From Flavobacterium sp. UBA7663 (GTDB lineage: Bacteria; Bacteroidota; Bacteroidia; Flavobacteriales; Flavobacteriaceae): a stretch of DNA of 9,106 nucleotides. Shown one piece after another: positions 1 through 7,320 of this stretch (position 1 is the first letter of the stretch; each line of letters starts with the position of its first letter). The translations under genes were made by a program, and so were the position numbers. The notes under the pieces are model-generated. The model worked only from the letters and a program-made list of their open reading frames with translations, did not search any database and was not told where the DNA came from. The DNA is taken from contig NZ_DLHR01000017.1 in assembly GCF_002483315.1 (NCBI RefSeq), positions 1-9,106 on the forward strand. Direction: 5' to 3'.

Positions 1-1079
1 TTGTTTCCAATGCTTACCATTGACTGTTTTTGAATCCAAATCCCATTTACTGAATTTGTTTTCACAACTCCTTGCAATCTTAACCCAATTGGTAATTTGA
101 ATTTATTATTATTTAAATAAACTCGAATTCTGTTGGTTTTATCGGCTGGATTTAATTGTGTTTCGACAAAATTGATTTTTGCATCTATGAGTTCGTTTTT
201 GTCTAGTTCGGAAGTAATTCTGATGGATTGATTGGCTTTGACAAGACTATTGTATCCTTGGATAACATTGAATATTCCCCATACTTTATCCGTATTTAAT
301 AGTTTAAAAATGATTTCTCCCTTTTTTATATAACTCCCTTCTTTAACATCCAATGTTGCAGTGTTGTTACTCGCACTTTGCATCACAGGATTAGTTGTAT
401 TAACCATCGTTCCTGTTCCATCAATAATACCAGAATCAGGACTATAAATTGTTATTTGCGGGTTTACTTTTTTGGAATTAGACAGCGCATTTATTTGATT
501 TTGGGTCATTCCATAAAGCAACAATTTTTGTCTGGATGCATCAATAATCGAAGGATTTTCAACATCATTAGAGACCATATAAATGAAGTTTTGTTGCTCC
601 GTCAGTAATTCTGGGCTGTACAAATCAAACAGTTTTTGTCCTTTATTTACTTTTTGATATTTATAATTGACATACATTCGTTCTATTCTTCCGTTCATTC
701 GAGCTGCAATATTTACCGATGAATTAGGGTCGTATGCCACAATGCCTGGTAAATTTATTTCACTGCTTATGGTGGTGTCTATTGCCGTTGTCGTTTGATA
801 TTTACCTACTATAAAATTGTCGGTAGGTTTTATAAGATTGTCAATTGAACTGTCGTCAATGGAATTATTATCTGTTACTTTTTTTACCAAAGTCATTCCG
901 CAAATGGGACAATTACCAGGTTCATCTCTAATAATTTCTGGGTGCATCGAGCAAGTGTAAACCTCGTTTTGATGCTCCATTTCCGAATGATTATCTGATT
1001 TTTTGGCAAAGAAATAGATTGCAATTCCGATAATAAAAATTCCAATAAAAGCTAAACTATACTTTATATACTTGTTCAT
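1..1079 (-). CDS. cusB: CusB-like efflux membrane-fusion protein with N-terminal heavy-metal-binding domain, partial (C-terminus beyond window)
   Basis: This is the periplasmic adaptor that links an RND metal pump to its outer-membrane channel. Reading back from the ATG at 1077-1079, one frame stays open to base 1 for 359 residues; the C-terminus lies outside the window. Residues about 7-25 form a single membrane anchor with no lipobox. Residues 43-62 carry an HMBD motif: C43, M45-H46-P47, C57, C60-G-M62. A biotinyl-lipoyl-like half follows around 112-158 ('RMNGRIERMYVN', then 'KGQKLFDLYSPEL'), then a helical hairpin, then the second half ('YSPDSG', later 'EGSYIKKGEIIFKL' and 'VWGIFNV'). A Ser/Thr/Asn-rich insert sits between 'YSPDSG' and 'KEGSY'. 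The ATG lies 2 nt after the stop of the outer-membrane factor (TAATTATG), so the two are probably translationally coupled. Family call is firm; whether a DUF3347 domain follows at the C-terminus cannot be seen. Confidence 0.93.
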   Translation of the reverse strand, partial: MNKYIKYSLAFIGIFIIGIAIYFFAKKSDNHSEMEHQNEVYTCSMHPEIIRDEPGNCPICGMTLVKKVTDNNSIDDSSIDNLIKPTDNFIVGKYQTTTAIDTTISSEINLPGIVAYDPNSSVNIAARMNGRIERMYVNYKYQKVNKGQKLFDLYSPELLTEQQNFIYMVSNDVENPSIIDASRQKLLLYGMTQNQINALSNSKKVNPQITIYSPDSGIIDGTGTMVNTTNPVMQSASNNTATLDVKEGSYIKKGEIIFKLLNTDKVWGIFNVIQGYNSLVKANQSIRITSELDKNELIDAKINFVETQLNPADKTNRIRVYLNNNKFKLPIGLRLQGVVKTNSVNGIWIQKQSMVSIGN

Positions 1080-1081
1080 AA

Positions 1082-2335
1082 TTATTTGGTTTCTAATTGT
1101 TTTTCAATTTCTACTTGTGTAGTTAAAATTGATTTTAATTTGTCTAAAGCATCGATTTGAGTCATATTCATTGCTTCCCAAGCTTCTAACGCTATGAATA
1201 AATCTCCGGTATTGTTTTGCCAAGCTAAAATAGCCGTATCGTAGTTTCGTTTTAAAGCTGGAATAATGTTGTCTTGGGTAATTTGGTATTGTTTTTTTAG
1301 GTTCAAAAACTCAGCATTCATCCCTTTTATCATTCCGCTTGCTTCGTTGGCAATCATTTGCTTTTGCCAATCCAAACTTTCGTTTTTAATACGATAACTT
1401 TCTATATTGGCTTTATTCATTTTGGTTGACCAAGACATCGGAATGGTAATCATTCCCATTAATGAAAATTGCTGTGGCTGATTCCCGAAAGCAAACATAT
1501 GGTCATATTTCACACCAAATTCTGGTCTGGTTGCTACTTTTTCAACCTCAATTTTATAGTTGTTAATTTCCTTAGTTTTATCAATGGCTTTGATATCACT
1601 ACGGTTGTTGATGTAGGAAGACAAATCGGTCTCAAAAAGATTAAAATCTTTAATCTCGTAATTGGAATCAATTTCTAATTCCTCATTTTTATTACGAGCC
1701 ATTAAAGTATTGAGCATATATTTTCGCTGTGATACATCATTTTCCAACATCACAATCATACTTTGCAAAGTAGCTAATTGGGATTTCGCTTTATAATAAG
1801 ACGGTAGTTTGTCCATATTATACTGATACCGTATTTCCATACTTTTAATCATATACTCAAGAAGCTGGAGATTGTCTTGGGCTATTTTTATTTTTTTCTT
1901 AATGATAATCCATTCATAATAATAGGTTTTGGCCAATGCATTTAATTGGTTTAGTGTAAAGTTTTTATTTTCACTTTCGACCGAAGACATCGCTTTCATC
2001 AAATTTTCATTGGCATTAAGCTTAGAAGCATTCGGAATCATTTGGGTTACACCCAACATATAACTCCCCATTCCTGGTTCCATTTCATTGGCTTTCCACA
2101 TTTTTGTATTGTAGGGAGTCATAAAAAAGCCAGTTTCTACTTGTGGTGCCATCCAGCTTCTGGCACCTTTTGCCGCTGCATCCATACTTTGAATATCGGC
2201 ATCGTACATTTTTAGTTGAGGATTGTTTGTCTTGATTGTACTCAATACATTATCCAAAGAAAGTGTTTGGGCTGCCAAATTAGTGGCGCTTAAAATCAAA
2301 CAACTTATGGCTATATAAAATTTATTCTTTAACAT
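1082..2335 (-). CDS. cusC: TolC/CusC-like outer-membrane factor of a copper/silver efflux pump
   Basis: This 417-residue protein is the outer-membrane channel of the tripartite pump. It has a signal peptide with likely cleavage after residue 23 (AAQ|T). Long helical segments typical of the TolC/OEP family run through the protein, for example around 'MLNTLMARN' and the C-terminal 'AWEAMNMTQIDALDKL'. The N-terminal third is rich in Met ('KMWKANEMEPGMGSYMLG'), as often seen in copper/silver family members. A Cys at residue 12 sits in a poor lipobox context (A-I-S-C), so signal peptidase I processing is preferred, unlike E. coli CusC, which is a lipoprotein. The start ATG lies inside the end of the upstream RND gene, overlapping it by 14 nt in another frame, which implies translational coupling. 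The length is close to the family's usual 400-460 residues. The metal specificity comes mainly from the neighbouring pump. Confidence 0.9.
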   Translation of the reverse strand: MLKNKFYIAISCLILSATNLAAQTLSLDNVLSTIKTNNPQLKMYDADIQSMDAAAKGARSWMAPQVETGFFMTPYNTKMWKANEMEPGMGSYMLGVTQMIPNASKLNANENLMKAMSSVESENKNFTLNQLNALAKTYYYEWIIIKKKIKIAQDNLQLLEYMIKSMEIRYQYNMDKLPSYYKAKSQLATLQSMIVMLENDVSQRKYMLNTLMARNKNEELEIDSNYEIKDFNLFETDLSSYINNRSDIKAIDKTKEINNYKIEVEKVATRPEFGVKYDHMFAFGNQPQQFSLMGMITIPMSWSTKMNKANIESYRIKNESLDWQKQMIANEASGMIKGMNAEFLNLKKQYQITQDNIIPALKRNYDTAILAWQNNTGDLFIALEAWEAMNMTQIDALDKLKSILTTQVEIEKQLETK

Positions 2336-4259
2336 CTATAATATCTATTTTACCTTTTGTTCTTAATTCTCGAAGTTTTACCATCTCAAAAACAATTGGT
2401 GTTACTAATAATACATAAATCGTGGAAGTAATTGTACCTCCAATTAGTGGGACAGTAATGGGAAGCATCACATCGGCTCCCGTTCCTGTTGCCCAAAGAA
2501 TCGGGATTAATCCAAATAACGAAACGGAAACGGTCATCAGTTTTGGTCGTAACCTTTTGGCAGAACCATCAATAATATATTGTTTCAATACTTCTTCTGT
2601 TATTGTTTCGCTACTATTCCCGTGCTTTTCTACCATCTTATTCATTGCTTCATTCAAATAGATAGTCATTAGCATCGCTGTTTCGATTGCCATTCCAAAC
2701 AGTGCAATAAATCCAACGGCAACAGCAACGGATAAATTAATACCATAAAAATAAACCATAAATATTCCTCCAATTAAAGCAAAGGGTACTGTAATCATCG
2801 TGATTAATGCCTCTTTCATTGAATGATACGTAAAATATAAAACAAGAAATATAATGACCACAACAATAGGCAGTATTAAACTTAATGTTTTGTTGGCTCT
2901 AATTTGATTTTCCCATTGTCCGCTCCATTCCACATAATATCCTTTTGGCATCTTGGTCATCATTGCATTGAGTTTCTCCTGTGCCTCTTTTACAGTACTT
3001 CCTAAATCACGTTCCCGAACGTTGAACAACACTGTGCCACGGAGCATTGCATTTTCGCTATTTATCATTGGAGGGCCATCACTTATTTTTACATTAGCTA
3101 CAGTTTCTAATGGTATTGGACCAAATTGCATCGTTTGAACTTGCAATTTTTTTAAGGCCTCAAGGCTATTTCTGTATTCTTGTGCATATCGTGCATTTAC
3201 GGAAAAACGTTGTCTTCCTTCGATAGTCGTAGTGAGTTTCATCCCTCCAATAGAAGCTTCAACTACATTATTTATATCATCTATGTTTAGTCCGTATCTG
3301 CCAATAACATCTCTTTTTGCTTCAATATCAATATATTTTCCGCCTGTTATTGGTTCAGCATACAAATCTTTAACTCCAGAAGTTCCTTCCAATGTTTTTT
3401 TAATTTTTTGAGCCAAAACATTGATGGTATCTAAACTTGCTCCGTATATTTTTATGCCTACATCGGTTCTGATTCCTGTTGAAAGCATATTGATCCGGTT
3501 GATAATAGGTTGCGTGAAACCATTGGTCACGCCAGGAATTTGAAGTTTGTTGTTTATTTCCGTGATAATATCATTTTTGGTTTTGTCTTCTCGCCATTCT
3601 GCTTGAGGTTTTAACAAAATAATGGTTTCAACCATACTTATTGGACTATTATCGGTTGCCGTATTTGCCCTGCCTGCTTTTCCCAAAACGTGGGCCACTT
3701 CGGGAATTGATTTTATCAATTTGTCCTGAACCTGAAGAATTCTCTTTACTTCGGAGTTGGATACATCGGGCAAGGTTACCGGCATAAACAGTACAGATCC
3801 TTCATCTAAAGGAGGCATAAATTCTGAACCTAAACGAGTAAACATTAATACGCCAATCAGCAAGGCAATGATATTGATAGCCAATACCGTTTTTCTCCAT
3901 TTTAAACAAAAAATTAAAATGGGTGTATAAATACTTTCCAATTTTTTGTTAATTGGATTTTTATTTTCTGGACGAAGTTTTCCTTTTAGTAAAAAACTAA
4001 TTAGCACTGGTACAAGTGTAATGGCTAAAAAAGCATCAACTATCAGAATAAAAGATTTCGTCCAAGCCAATGGTCCAAATAACTTGCCTTCCATTCCCGT
4101 GAGAAGAAAAACAGGCAAAAAGGATGTAATTACAATTATTGTTGAGTAGAAAACACCTGGGCCAACTAATTTTGAAGAGCTCTCTATAAGCTTTAACTTA
4201 TCTTCAGGAGACAACGGATCGTTTTCTTTTTTGAATATATTTTTAATTTTATTTTTCAT
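2322..4259 (-). CDS. cusA: CusA-type heavy-metal RND efflux permease, C-terminal half-chain (TM5-TM12)
   Basis: This 645-residue ORF matches the CusA/CzcA family from just before TM5 to the C-terminus. TM5-6 lie around residues 35-92, TM7 around 124-142, then a large periplasmic porter region, and TM8-12 from about 461 onward. The late family motif 'RLRPKLMTVSVS' is at 569-580. Three methionines, M159 ('LFMP'), M209 ('SMVET') and M258 ('INMLSTGI'), correspond to the E. coli CusA clamp M573/M623/M672 with identical spacing, supporting Cu(I)/Ag(I) as substrate. The first 14 residues (MKNKIKNIFKKEND) are Lys-rich and look extra relative to one-chain CusA. The ATG follows a GGA seven to nine bases upstream, a plausible Shine-Dalgarno. 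It begins 11 nt after the stop of the N-terminal half and overlaps the next gene by 14 nt. The intact transmembrane and porter motifs argue against decay. It must pair with the upstream half to make a complete protomer. Confidence 0.93.
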   Translation of the reverse strand: MKNKIKNIFKKENDPLSPEDKLKLIESSSKLVGPGVFYSTIIVITSFLPVFLLTGMEGKLFGPLAWTKSFILIVDAFLAITLVPVLISFLLKGKLRPENKNPINKKLESIYTPILIFCLKWRKTVLAINIIALLIGVLMFTRLGSEFMPPLDEGSVLFMPVTLPDVSNSEVKRILQVQDKLIKSIPEVAHVLGKAGRANTATDNSPISMVETIILLKPQAEWREDKTKNDIITEINNKLQIPGVTNGFTQPIINRINMLSTGIRTDVGIKIYGASLDTINVLAQKIKKTLEGTSGVKDLYAEPITGGKYIDIEAKRDVIGRYGLNIDDINNVVEASIGGMKLTTTIEGRQRFSVNARYAQEYRNSLEALKKLQVQTMQFGPIPLETVANVKISDGPPMINSENAMLRGTVLFNVRERDLGSTVKEAQEKLNAMMTKMPKGYYVEWSGQWENQIRANKTLSLILPIVVVIIFLVLYFTYHSMKEALITMITVPFALIGGIFMVYFYGINLSVAVAVGFIALFGMAIETAMLMTIYLNEAMNKMVEKHGNSSETITEEVLKQYIIDGSAKRLRPKLMTVSVSLFGLIPILWATGTGADVMLPITVPLIGGTITSTIYVLLVTPIVFEMVKLRELRTKGKIDIIDVKE

Positions 4260-4270
4260 CTTAATTCCAA
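4260..4270 (-). other. Junction between the two CusA half-chains, with Shine-Dalgarno-like GGA
   Basis: On the coding strand the junction reads TAA TTGGAATTAAG ATG. The 11-nt gap puts the two ORFs in different frames. The downstream frame is closed by a TAA at 4278-4280, so only about four bases (TCAG) lie between that stop and the upstream ORF's own stop at 4271-4273. No homopolymer or obvious slippery heptamer is seen in that interval. GGA placed seven to nine bases before the ATG would support independent or re-initiated translation of the second half. A single indel in the assembly remains possible. Confidence 0.6.
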
Positions 4271-5551
4271 TTACTGATTATTATCCATTTCTTCTTGTTT
4301 CTCCGAAACTGTCCTGTATGCATTCTCAACCATTACAATACCATCATCAACAACAACACCAATTGCCAGAGCAATACCCGTTAATGACATAATATTAGAT
4401 GAAATGCCAAATGCTTCAAGTAAAATAAAGCCAATAGACACAGATATAGGTAATTGAATGAGTATAATTAAAGCACTTCGCCAATGAAAAAGGAAAAGAA
4501 GAACCACAAGAGAAACAGTAATCATAATTTCGATTAAAGTTCCTTTAACTGATGCGATTGCTTTTTCTATTAAATCACTTCGGTCATAAGAGGTTTTAAA
4601 AGTAACCCCTTCAGGCAATCCTTTTTCAACTTCTTTCATTTTTTCCTTGACTGCCGTTATTACCTTATCAGCATTTTCGCCATAACGCATTACCACAATT
4701 CCGCCAACAACTTCACCAGTGCCATTTTCATCAAAAATACCTAGTCTCAAATCGCCACCCATTTGTATTGAACCAATATCTTTAACTTTTACAGGAACGG
4801 AATTATAGTTTTTAATAGCTATGTCTTCTACATCTTTTATGTTTTTTATATATCCCAATCCCCTGACTATGTAGGACATATTGCTCATTTCAAATTTTCT
4901 GCCACCAACGTCATTATTATTTGTTTTAACGGCATTCATTACTTCCATCATACTCACATTATAGTACTGCATTTTTAGTGGATCCAACACCAATTGGTAC
5001 TGCTTTTCAAACCCACCAAAGGAAGCCACTTCGGCAACTCCCGGAACGGTTTGCAGGGCAAATTTCACGTACCAATCTTGCAAGGCTCTTTGTTCTCCCA
5101 AGTCCATACCATTCGCATTTAAATGATACCAAAAAACGTGACCTACACCTGTACCATCAGGACCCAAAGTTGGTACTACATTTTGTGGTAACAATCGTTG
5201 TGCATAATTTAATCTTTCCAACACCCGAGTTCTTGCCCAATATATATCGACATCATCTTCAAAAATGATGTAAACAAAGCTCATCCCAAACATCGAAGCG
5301 CCCCGGATATTTTTGACTTTTGGAATGCCTTGCAGGTTGGAAACCAATGGATAAGTAACCTGCGCTTCTATAACCTGAGGGCTTCTTCCCATCCATTCTG
5401 TAAAAACAATTACTTGGTTTTCGGATAAATCAGGAATGGCATCTATGGGATTTTGTTGTACGCTGTAAATGCCCCAAGCAAATAAGCAAGCCGAAACCAG
5501 CAAGACAATTGCCCGATTTCGTAGTGAGAATGTTATTAATTTTTCTACCAT
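4271..5551 (-). CDS. cusA: CusA-type heavy-metal RND efflux permease, N-terminal half-chain (TM1-TM4)
   Basis: This 426-residue ORF carries the N-terminal part of a CusA/CzcA-family proton-driven metal pump. TM1 lies around residues 12-31, followed by the family signature 'NPIDAIPDLSENQVIVFTEW', the porter and docking subdomains, and TM2-4 from about 336 to 408. The TM4 motif is 'GVVVDDGIVMVEN' at 398-410, with D402 matching the proton-relay D405 of E. coli CusA; the DFG form of Zn/Co/Cd pumps (CzcA type) is absent. The ORF stops 16 residues after that motif, in the cytoplasmic loop before TM5, where one-chain homologues continue. Its ATG is 5 nt after the stop of the Haem_bd gene. No sign of decay is visible: motifs and reading frame are intact. 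The remaining half is the next ORF in the operon. Confidence 0.93.
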   Translation of the reverse strand: MVEKLITFSLRNRAIVLLVSACLFAWGIYSVQQNPIDAIPDLSENQVIVFTEWMGRSPQVIEAQVTYPLVSNLQGIPKVKNIRGASMFGMSFVYIIFEDDVDIYWARTRVLERLNYAQRLLPQNVVPTLGPDGTGVGHVFWYHLNANGMDLGEQRALQDWYVKFALQTVPGVAEVASFGGFEKQYQLVLDPLKMQYYNVSMMEVMNAVKTNNNDVGGRKFEMSNMSYIVRGLGYIKNIKDVEDIAIKNYNSVPVKVKDIGSIQMGGDLRLGIFDENGTGEVVGGIVVMRYGENADKVITAVKEKMKEVEKGLPEGVTFKTSYDRSDLIEKAIASVKGTLIEIMITVSLVVLLFLFHWRSALIILIQLPISVSIGFILLEAFGISSNIMSLTGIALAIGVVVDDGIVMVENAYRTVSEKQEEMDNNQ

Positions 5552-5556
5552 TATTT

Positions 5557-6027
5557 TTAATTTTGTGATGAAATACTATCTTCTATTTTATTTATCCAAT
5601 CCAAAACTTTCTTTTTTTGTGAGGCTGTAAGGATTGCATTTTTATGAATTAAAGTATAAGAACTCAAAGGCATTTCGTTTGATTCGATTTCTTTACTTAT
5701 AGCTTTCAATTTGCTGTTTTGCCTGCGTTTTGAATAATTTCCAAATTCATTAAAATTCAATTCCTCTTTACCTTCTTTTATATGTCTTTCCATAAAAAAA
5801 CGAGCGGGTTGAATGTAAGAATACCAAGGATAATAGGTGTTGTTACTGTGGCAATCATAACAAGAAGTTCGCAAAATGATTTCAACATTTTTAGGAACTT
5901 TATAAACTTTTGTAAAATTGGCAGTTATATCCTGCTCAAAACTTTCGTTACGAGCAGGTTGATACAACTGCATCAGCAAAAAAATAATTAACCCAATAAA
6001 AAGTATTTTTTTGATGATTTTTTTCAT
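5557..6027 (-). CDS. Membrane-anchored Haem_bd-family protein with one CxxCH motif
   Basis: This 156-residue protein has a basic N-terminus and one membrane segment (about residues 7-23), so most of it should face the periplasm. C56-Y-D-C59-H60 is a covalent haem-attachment motif, followed by the family-typical 'SNNTYYPWYS' (61-70). Further family hallmarks are 'HIKEGKEELNFNEF', then 'EMPLSSYTLIH', whose Met is a candidate second haem ligand. These together match the Pfam Haem_bd family well. Members are common in Bacteroidota, often beside copper-efflux or cytochrome genes, but their exact function is not established. It is in a tight cluster: one base after the stop of the DUF3347 lipoprotein and five bases before the pump. 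I infer a redox or sensing role in metal handling. The family call is strong, the role is open. Confidence 0.9.
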   Translation of the reverse strand: MKKIIKKILFIGLIIFLLMQLYQPARNESFEQDITANFTKVYKVPKNVEIILRTSCYDCHSNNTYYPWYSYIQPARFFMERHIKEGKEELNFNEFGNYSKRRQNSKLKAISKEIESNEMPLSSYTLIHKNAILTASQKKKVLDWINKIEDSISSQN

Positions 6028-6028
6028 A

Positions 6029-6778
6029 CTAGTATTCTTTTTTTATAGAACCGCAAGTAGCCATTTCTTTTCCAAAATATGGATTTTTGATTTCTTTTGT
6101 TTCACTTATCCAAACAGCACCTTTGTTGTCATCTGCCATTGGGCAAAAATCCAGATATAGTTTTTGACTGGTTCCAAATAATTGAATTAAGTCATTCATA
6201 TCCTTACTTAACATTACAAAATGTTCTCTTTGATGTTCTATCTTTCCTCCATTATCTCCAATATGCTCTGCGTGTTCTTTGGCATCATCTGCAATGTCTA
6301 AGTATTCCTTTTTCTGACTTGCGTTTAAACTGGCAGTATTAATGGAATTAAACGTTTTATACAAAGTTTTACCTGCTTTAGCTGCACCATTAGCGTCATC
6401 TTTAGTTAGAGCGTTCTTGATTTTTAAATAATCATCAATAATCCCATTAGTAGAAAACGGAGTGGAAGAAGTTTGTGTAGTTTCTACCACTTTTGGTTCG
6501 ACTGTTGAATTATCATTATGATCATGTGTACCATTGCTATGGTCATGAGATGGTTCTTTTTGTACAACTGGCTCTGTTAATTCCATACCACATTTTGAAC
6601 AATCTTCCCCTTTTTTACCCGTAACTTCAGGATGCATTGGACAGGCGAAAAGTTGATCTTTTTGAGTATCACTCATGTTATTTTCAGTTGATGTACTTTC
6701 AACCCCCTCTGACTTTGTAGTTTTGTTACAAGAGATTAATGTTGTAACTAATGCTATTAAAATTACTACTTTTTTCAT
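6029..6778 (-). CDS. Lipoprotein with heavy-metal-binding domain, His-rich linker and DUF3347 domain
   Basis: This 249-residue protein is probably an envelope metal-binding accessory that hands copper to the pump or buffers it. A lipoprotein signal ends in L-I-S-C17. After a polar stretch, residues 46-65 form an HMBD motif: C46, M48-H49-P50, C60, C63-G-M65. Residues 78-87 are His/Asp-rich ('HDHSNGTHDH'), likely binding metal too. From about 108 to 248 the protein matches DUF3347, including 'FCPMADDNKGAVWIS' (211-225) and 'NPYFGKEMATCG' (232-243), with Cys, Met and His positions suited to Cu(I). DUF3347 also occurs at the C-terminus of some CusB proteins of Bacteroidota, so this may be a detached version of that domain. 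It begins 35 nt after the upstream gene and ends one base before the Haem_bd start. Family call strong; chaperone function is inferred. Confidence 0.9.
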   Translation of the reverse strand: MKKVVILIALVTTLISCNKTTKSEGVESTSTENNMSDTQKDQLFACPMHPEVTGKKGEDCSKCGMELTEPVVQKEPSHDHSNGTHDHNDNSTVEPKVVETTQTSSTPFSTNGIIDDYLKIKNALTKDDANGAAKAGKTLYKTFNSINTASLNASQKKEYLDIADDAKEHAEHIGDNGGKIEHQREHFVMLSKDMNDLIQLFGTSQKLYLDFCPMADDNKGAVWISETKEIKNPYFGKEMATCGSIKKEY

Positions 6779-6813
6779 TTTTTTAAAATTTTGAAGTTAT
6801 TATTAAATAATTT
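6779..6813 (-). other. 35-nt intergenic spacer, no clear signal
   Basis: The spacer between the small exported protein and the DUF3347 lipoprotein is almost entirely A/T. It shows no hairpin strong enough for a terminator and no convincing promoter of the Bacteroidota type (TTG...TAnnTTTG). It most likely serves as an A-rich leader for the next start codon within the same transcript. Confidence 0.5.
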
Positions 6814-7284
6814 TTATTTGTAACTATGTTCTGTGCTTTGTTCGTGATAATGTTTCGTTATTTCTTTAGGAATACGTTCTAGTTTTCTATCTTTTGAAAA
6901 TATTGTTGAGATAGATTTTCCTCTTATCTTAAAAGTTACTTGAATATCGGTATACATATTTGCATTTATTTCGTTCACAATAAAAGCTTCTGCATCTATA
7001 CTTGTTAATTCAACTTTCTTTGATTTTCCATCAGCAAATATTAATGAAGCTGTTCCTGTTATTTCAGTATTGCTTAATGGTTTCAATTTTTCATCAAGTA
7101 TGAAAAAATATACTTTGCTATCCTTAATTAAAGTTTCGATATGAAAACTTTTTACTTTTTTGATGGTTCCATTATGAGGACCATTAGAATTATTTCCGTT
7201 TTGTGCGAATAAATTCATTATTGGCATTATTGCAATTAATATTGCAATAATTATTTGGCTATTTCTTTTTACAATTTCATTCAT
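6814..7284 (-). CDS. Small exported protein of unknown function with His-rich C-terminal tail
   Basis: I cannot assign this 156-residue protein to a named family with certainty. Residues 1-28 look like a signal peptide with cleavage after LFAQ. The mature part starts with a polar Asn/Gly stretch, then 'GPHNGTIKKVKSFHIETLI' and an alternating hydrophobic pattern suggesting a small beta-sandwich ('VYFFILDEKLKPLSNTEITG', then 'GTASLIFADGKSKKVEL'). Similar proteins with a 'PHGG...' start occur, from memory, beside metal-efflux genes in Bacteroidota. The C-terminal tail holds H144, H146 and H152 in 'HYHEQSTEHSY', which may bind metal. There is no Cys in the mature part. It follows the methyltransferase by 36 nt and precedes the DUF3347 lipoprotein by 35 nt. 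A periplasmic metal chaperone, a functional analogue of CusF, is a reasonable guess only. Confidence 0.82.
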   Translation of the reverse strand: MNEIVKRNSQIIIAILIAIMPIMNLFAQNGNNSNGPHNGTIKKVKSFHIETLIKDSKVYFFILDEKLKPLSNTEITGTASLIFADGKSKKVELTSIDAEAFIVNEINANMYTDIQVTFKIRGKSISTIFSKDRKLERIPKEITKHYHEQSTEHSYK

Positions 7285-7320
7285 TATTCATTTTTTTTAG
7301 AGTTAATTTTAAGAAACTGA
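7285..7320 (-). other. 36-nt intergenic spacer, no clear signal
   Basis: The spacer between the methyltransferase stop and the next ATG is very A-rich on the coding strand, with a run of eight A residues shortly before the start codon. No stem-loop or standard promoter elements are evident. A weak internal promoter cannot be excluded, but transcription through from upstream fits better. Confidence 0.45.

Noticed and set aside
378..608. Plus-strand ORF of 76 aa
   Set aside because: It lies wholly opposite the membrane-fusion gene, shows no domain or plausible protein composition, and is a shadow of the coding strand.
4260..4290. Programmed ribosomal frameshift joining the two CusA halves
   Set aside because: The allowed window between the two frame stops is only about four bases and contains no slippery heptamer or homopolymer; re-initiation at the downstream ATG is simpler.
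4978..5268. Plus-strand ORF of 96 aa opposite the N-terminal half-pump
   Set aside because: Antisense to a strongly conserved RND region; its composition and lack of motifs mark it as a shadow.
6779..6813. Rho-independent terminator in an A/T-rich spacer
   Set aside because: Only an AAAATT/AATTTT pairing is possible, with no G/C stem, too weak for a terminator.
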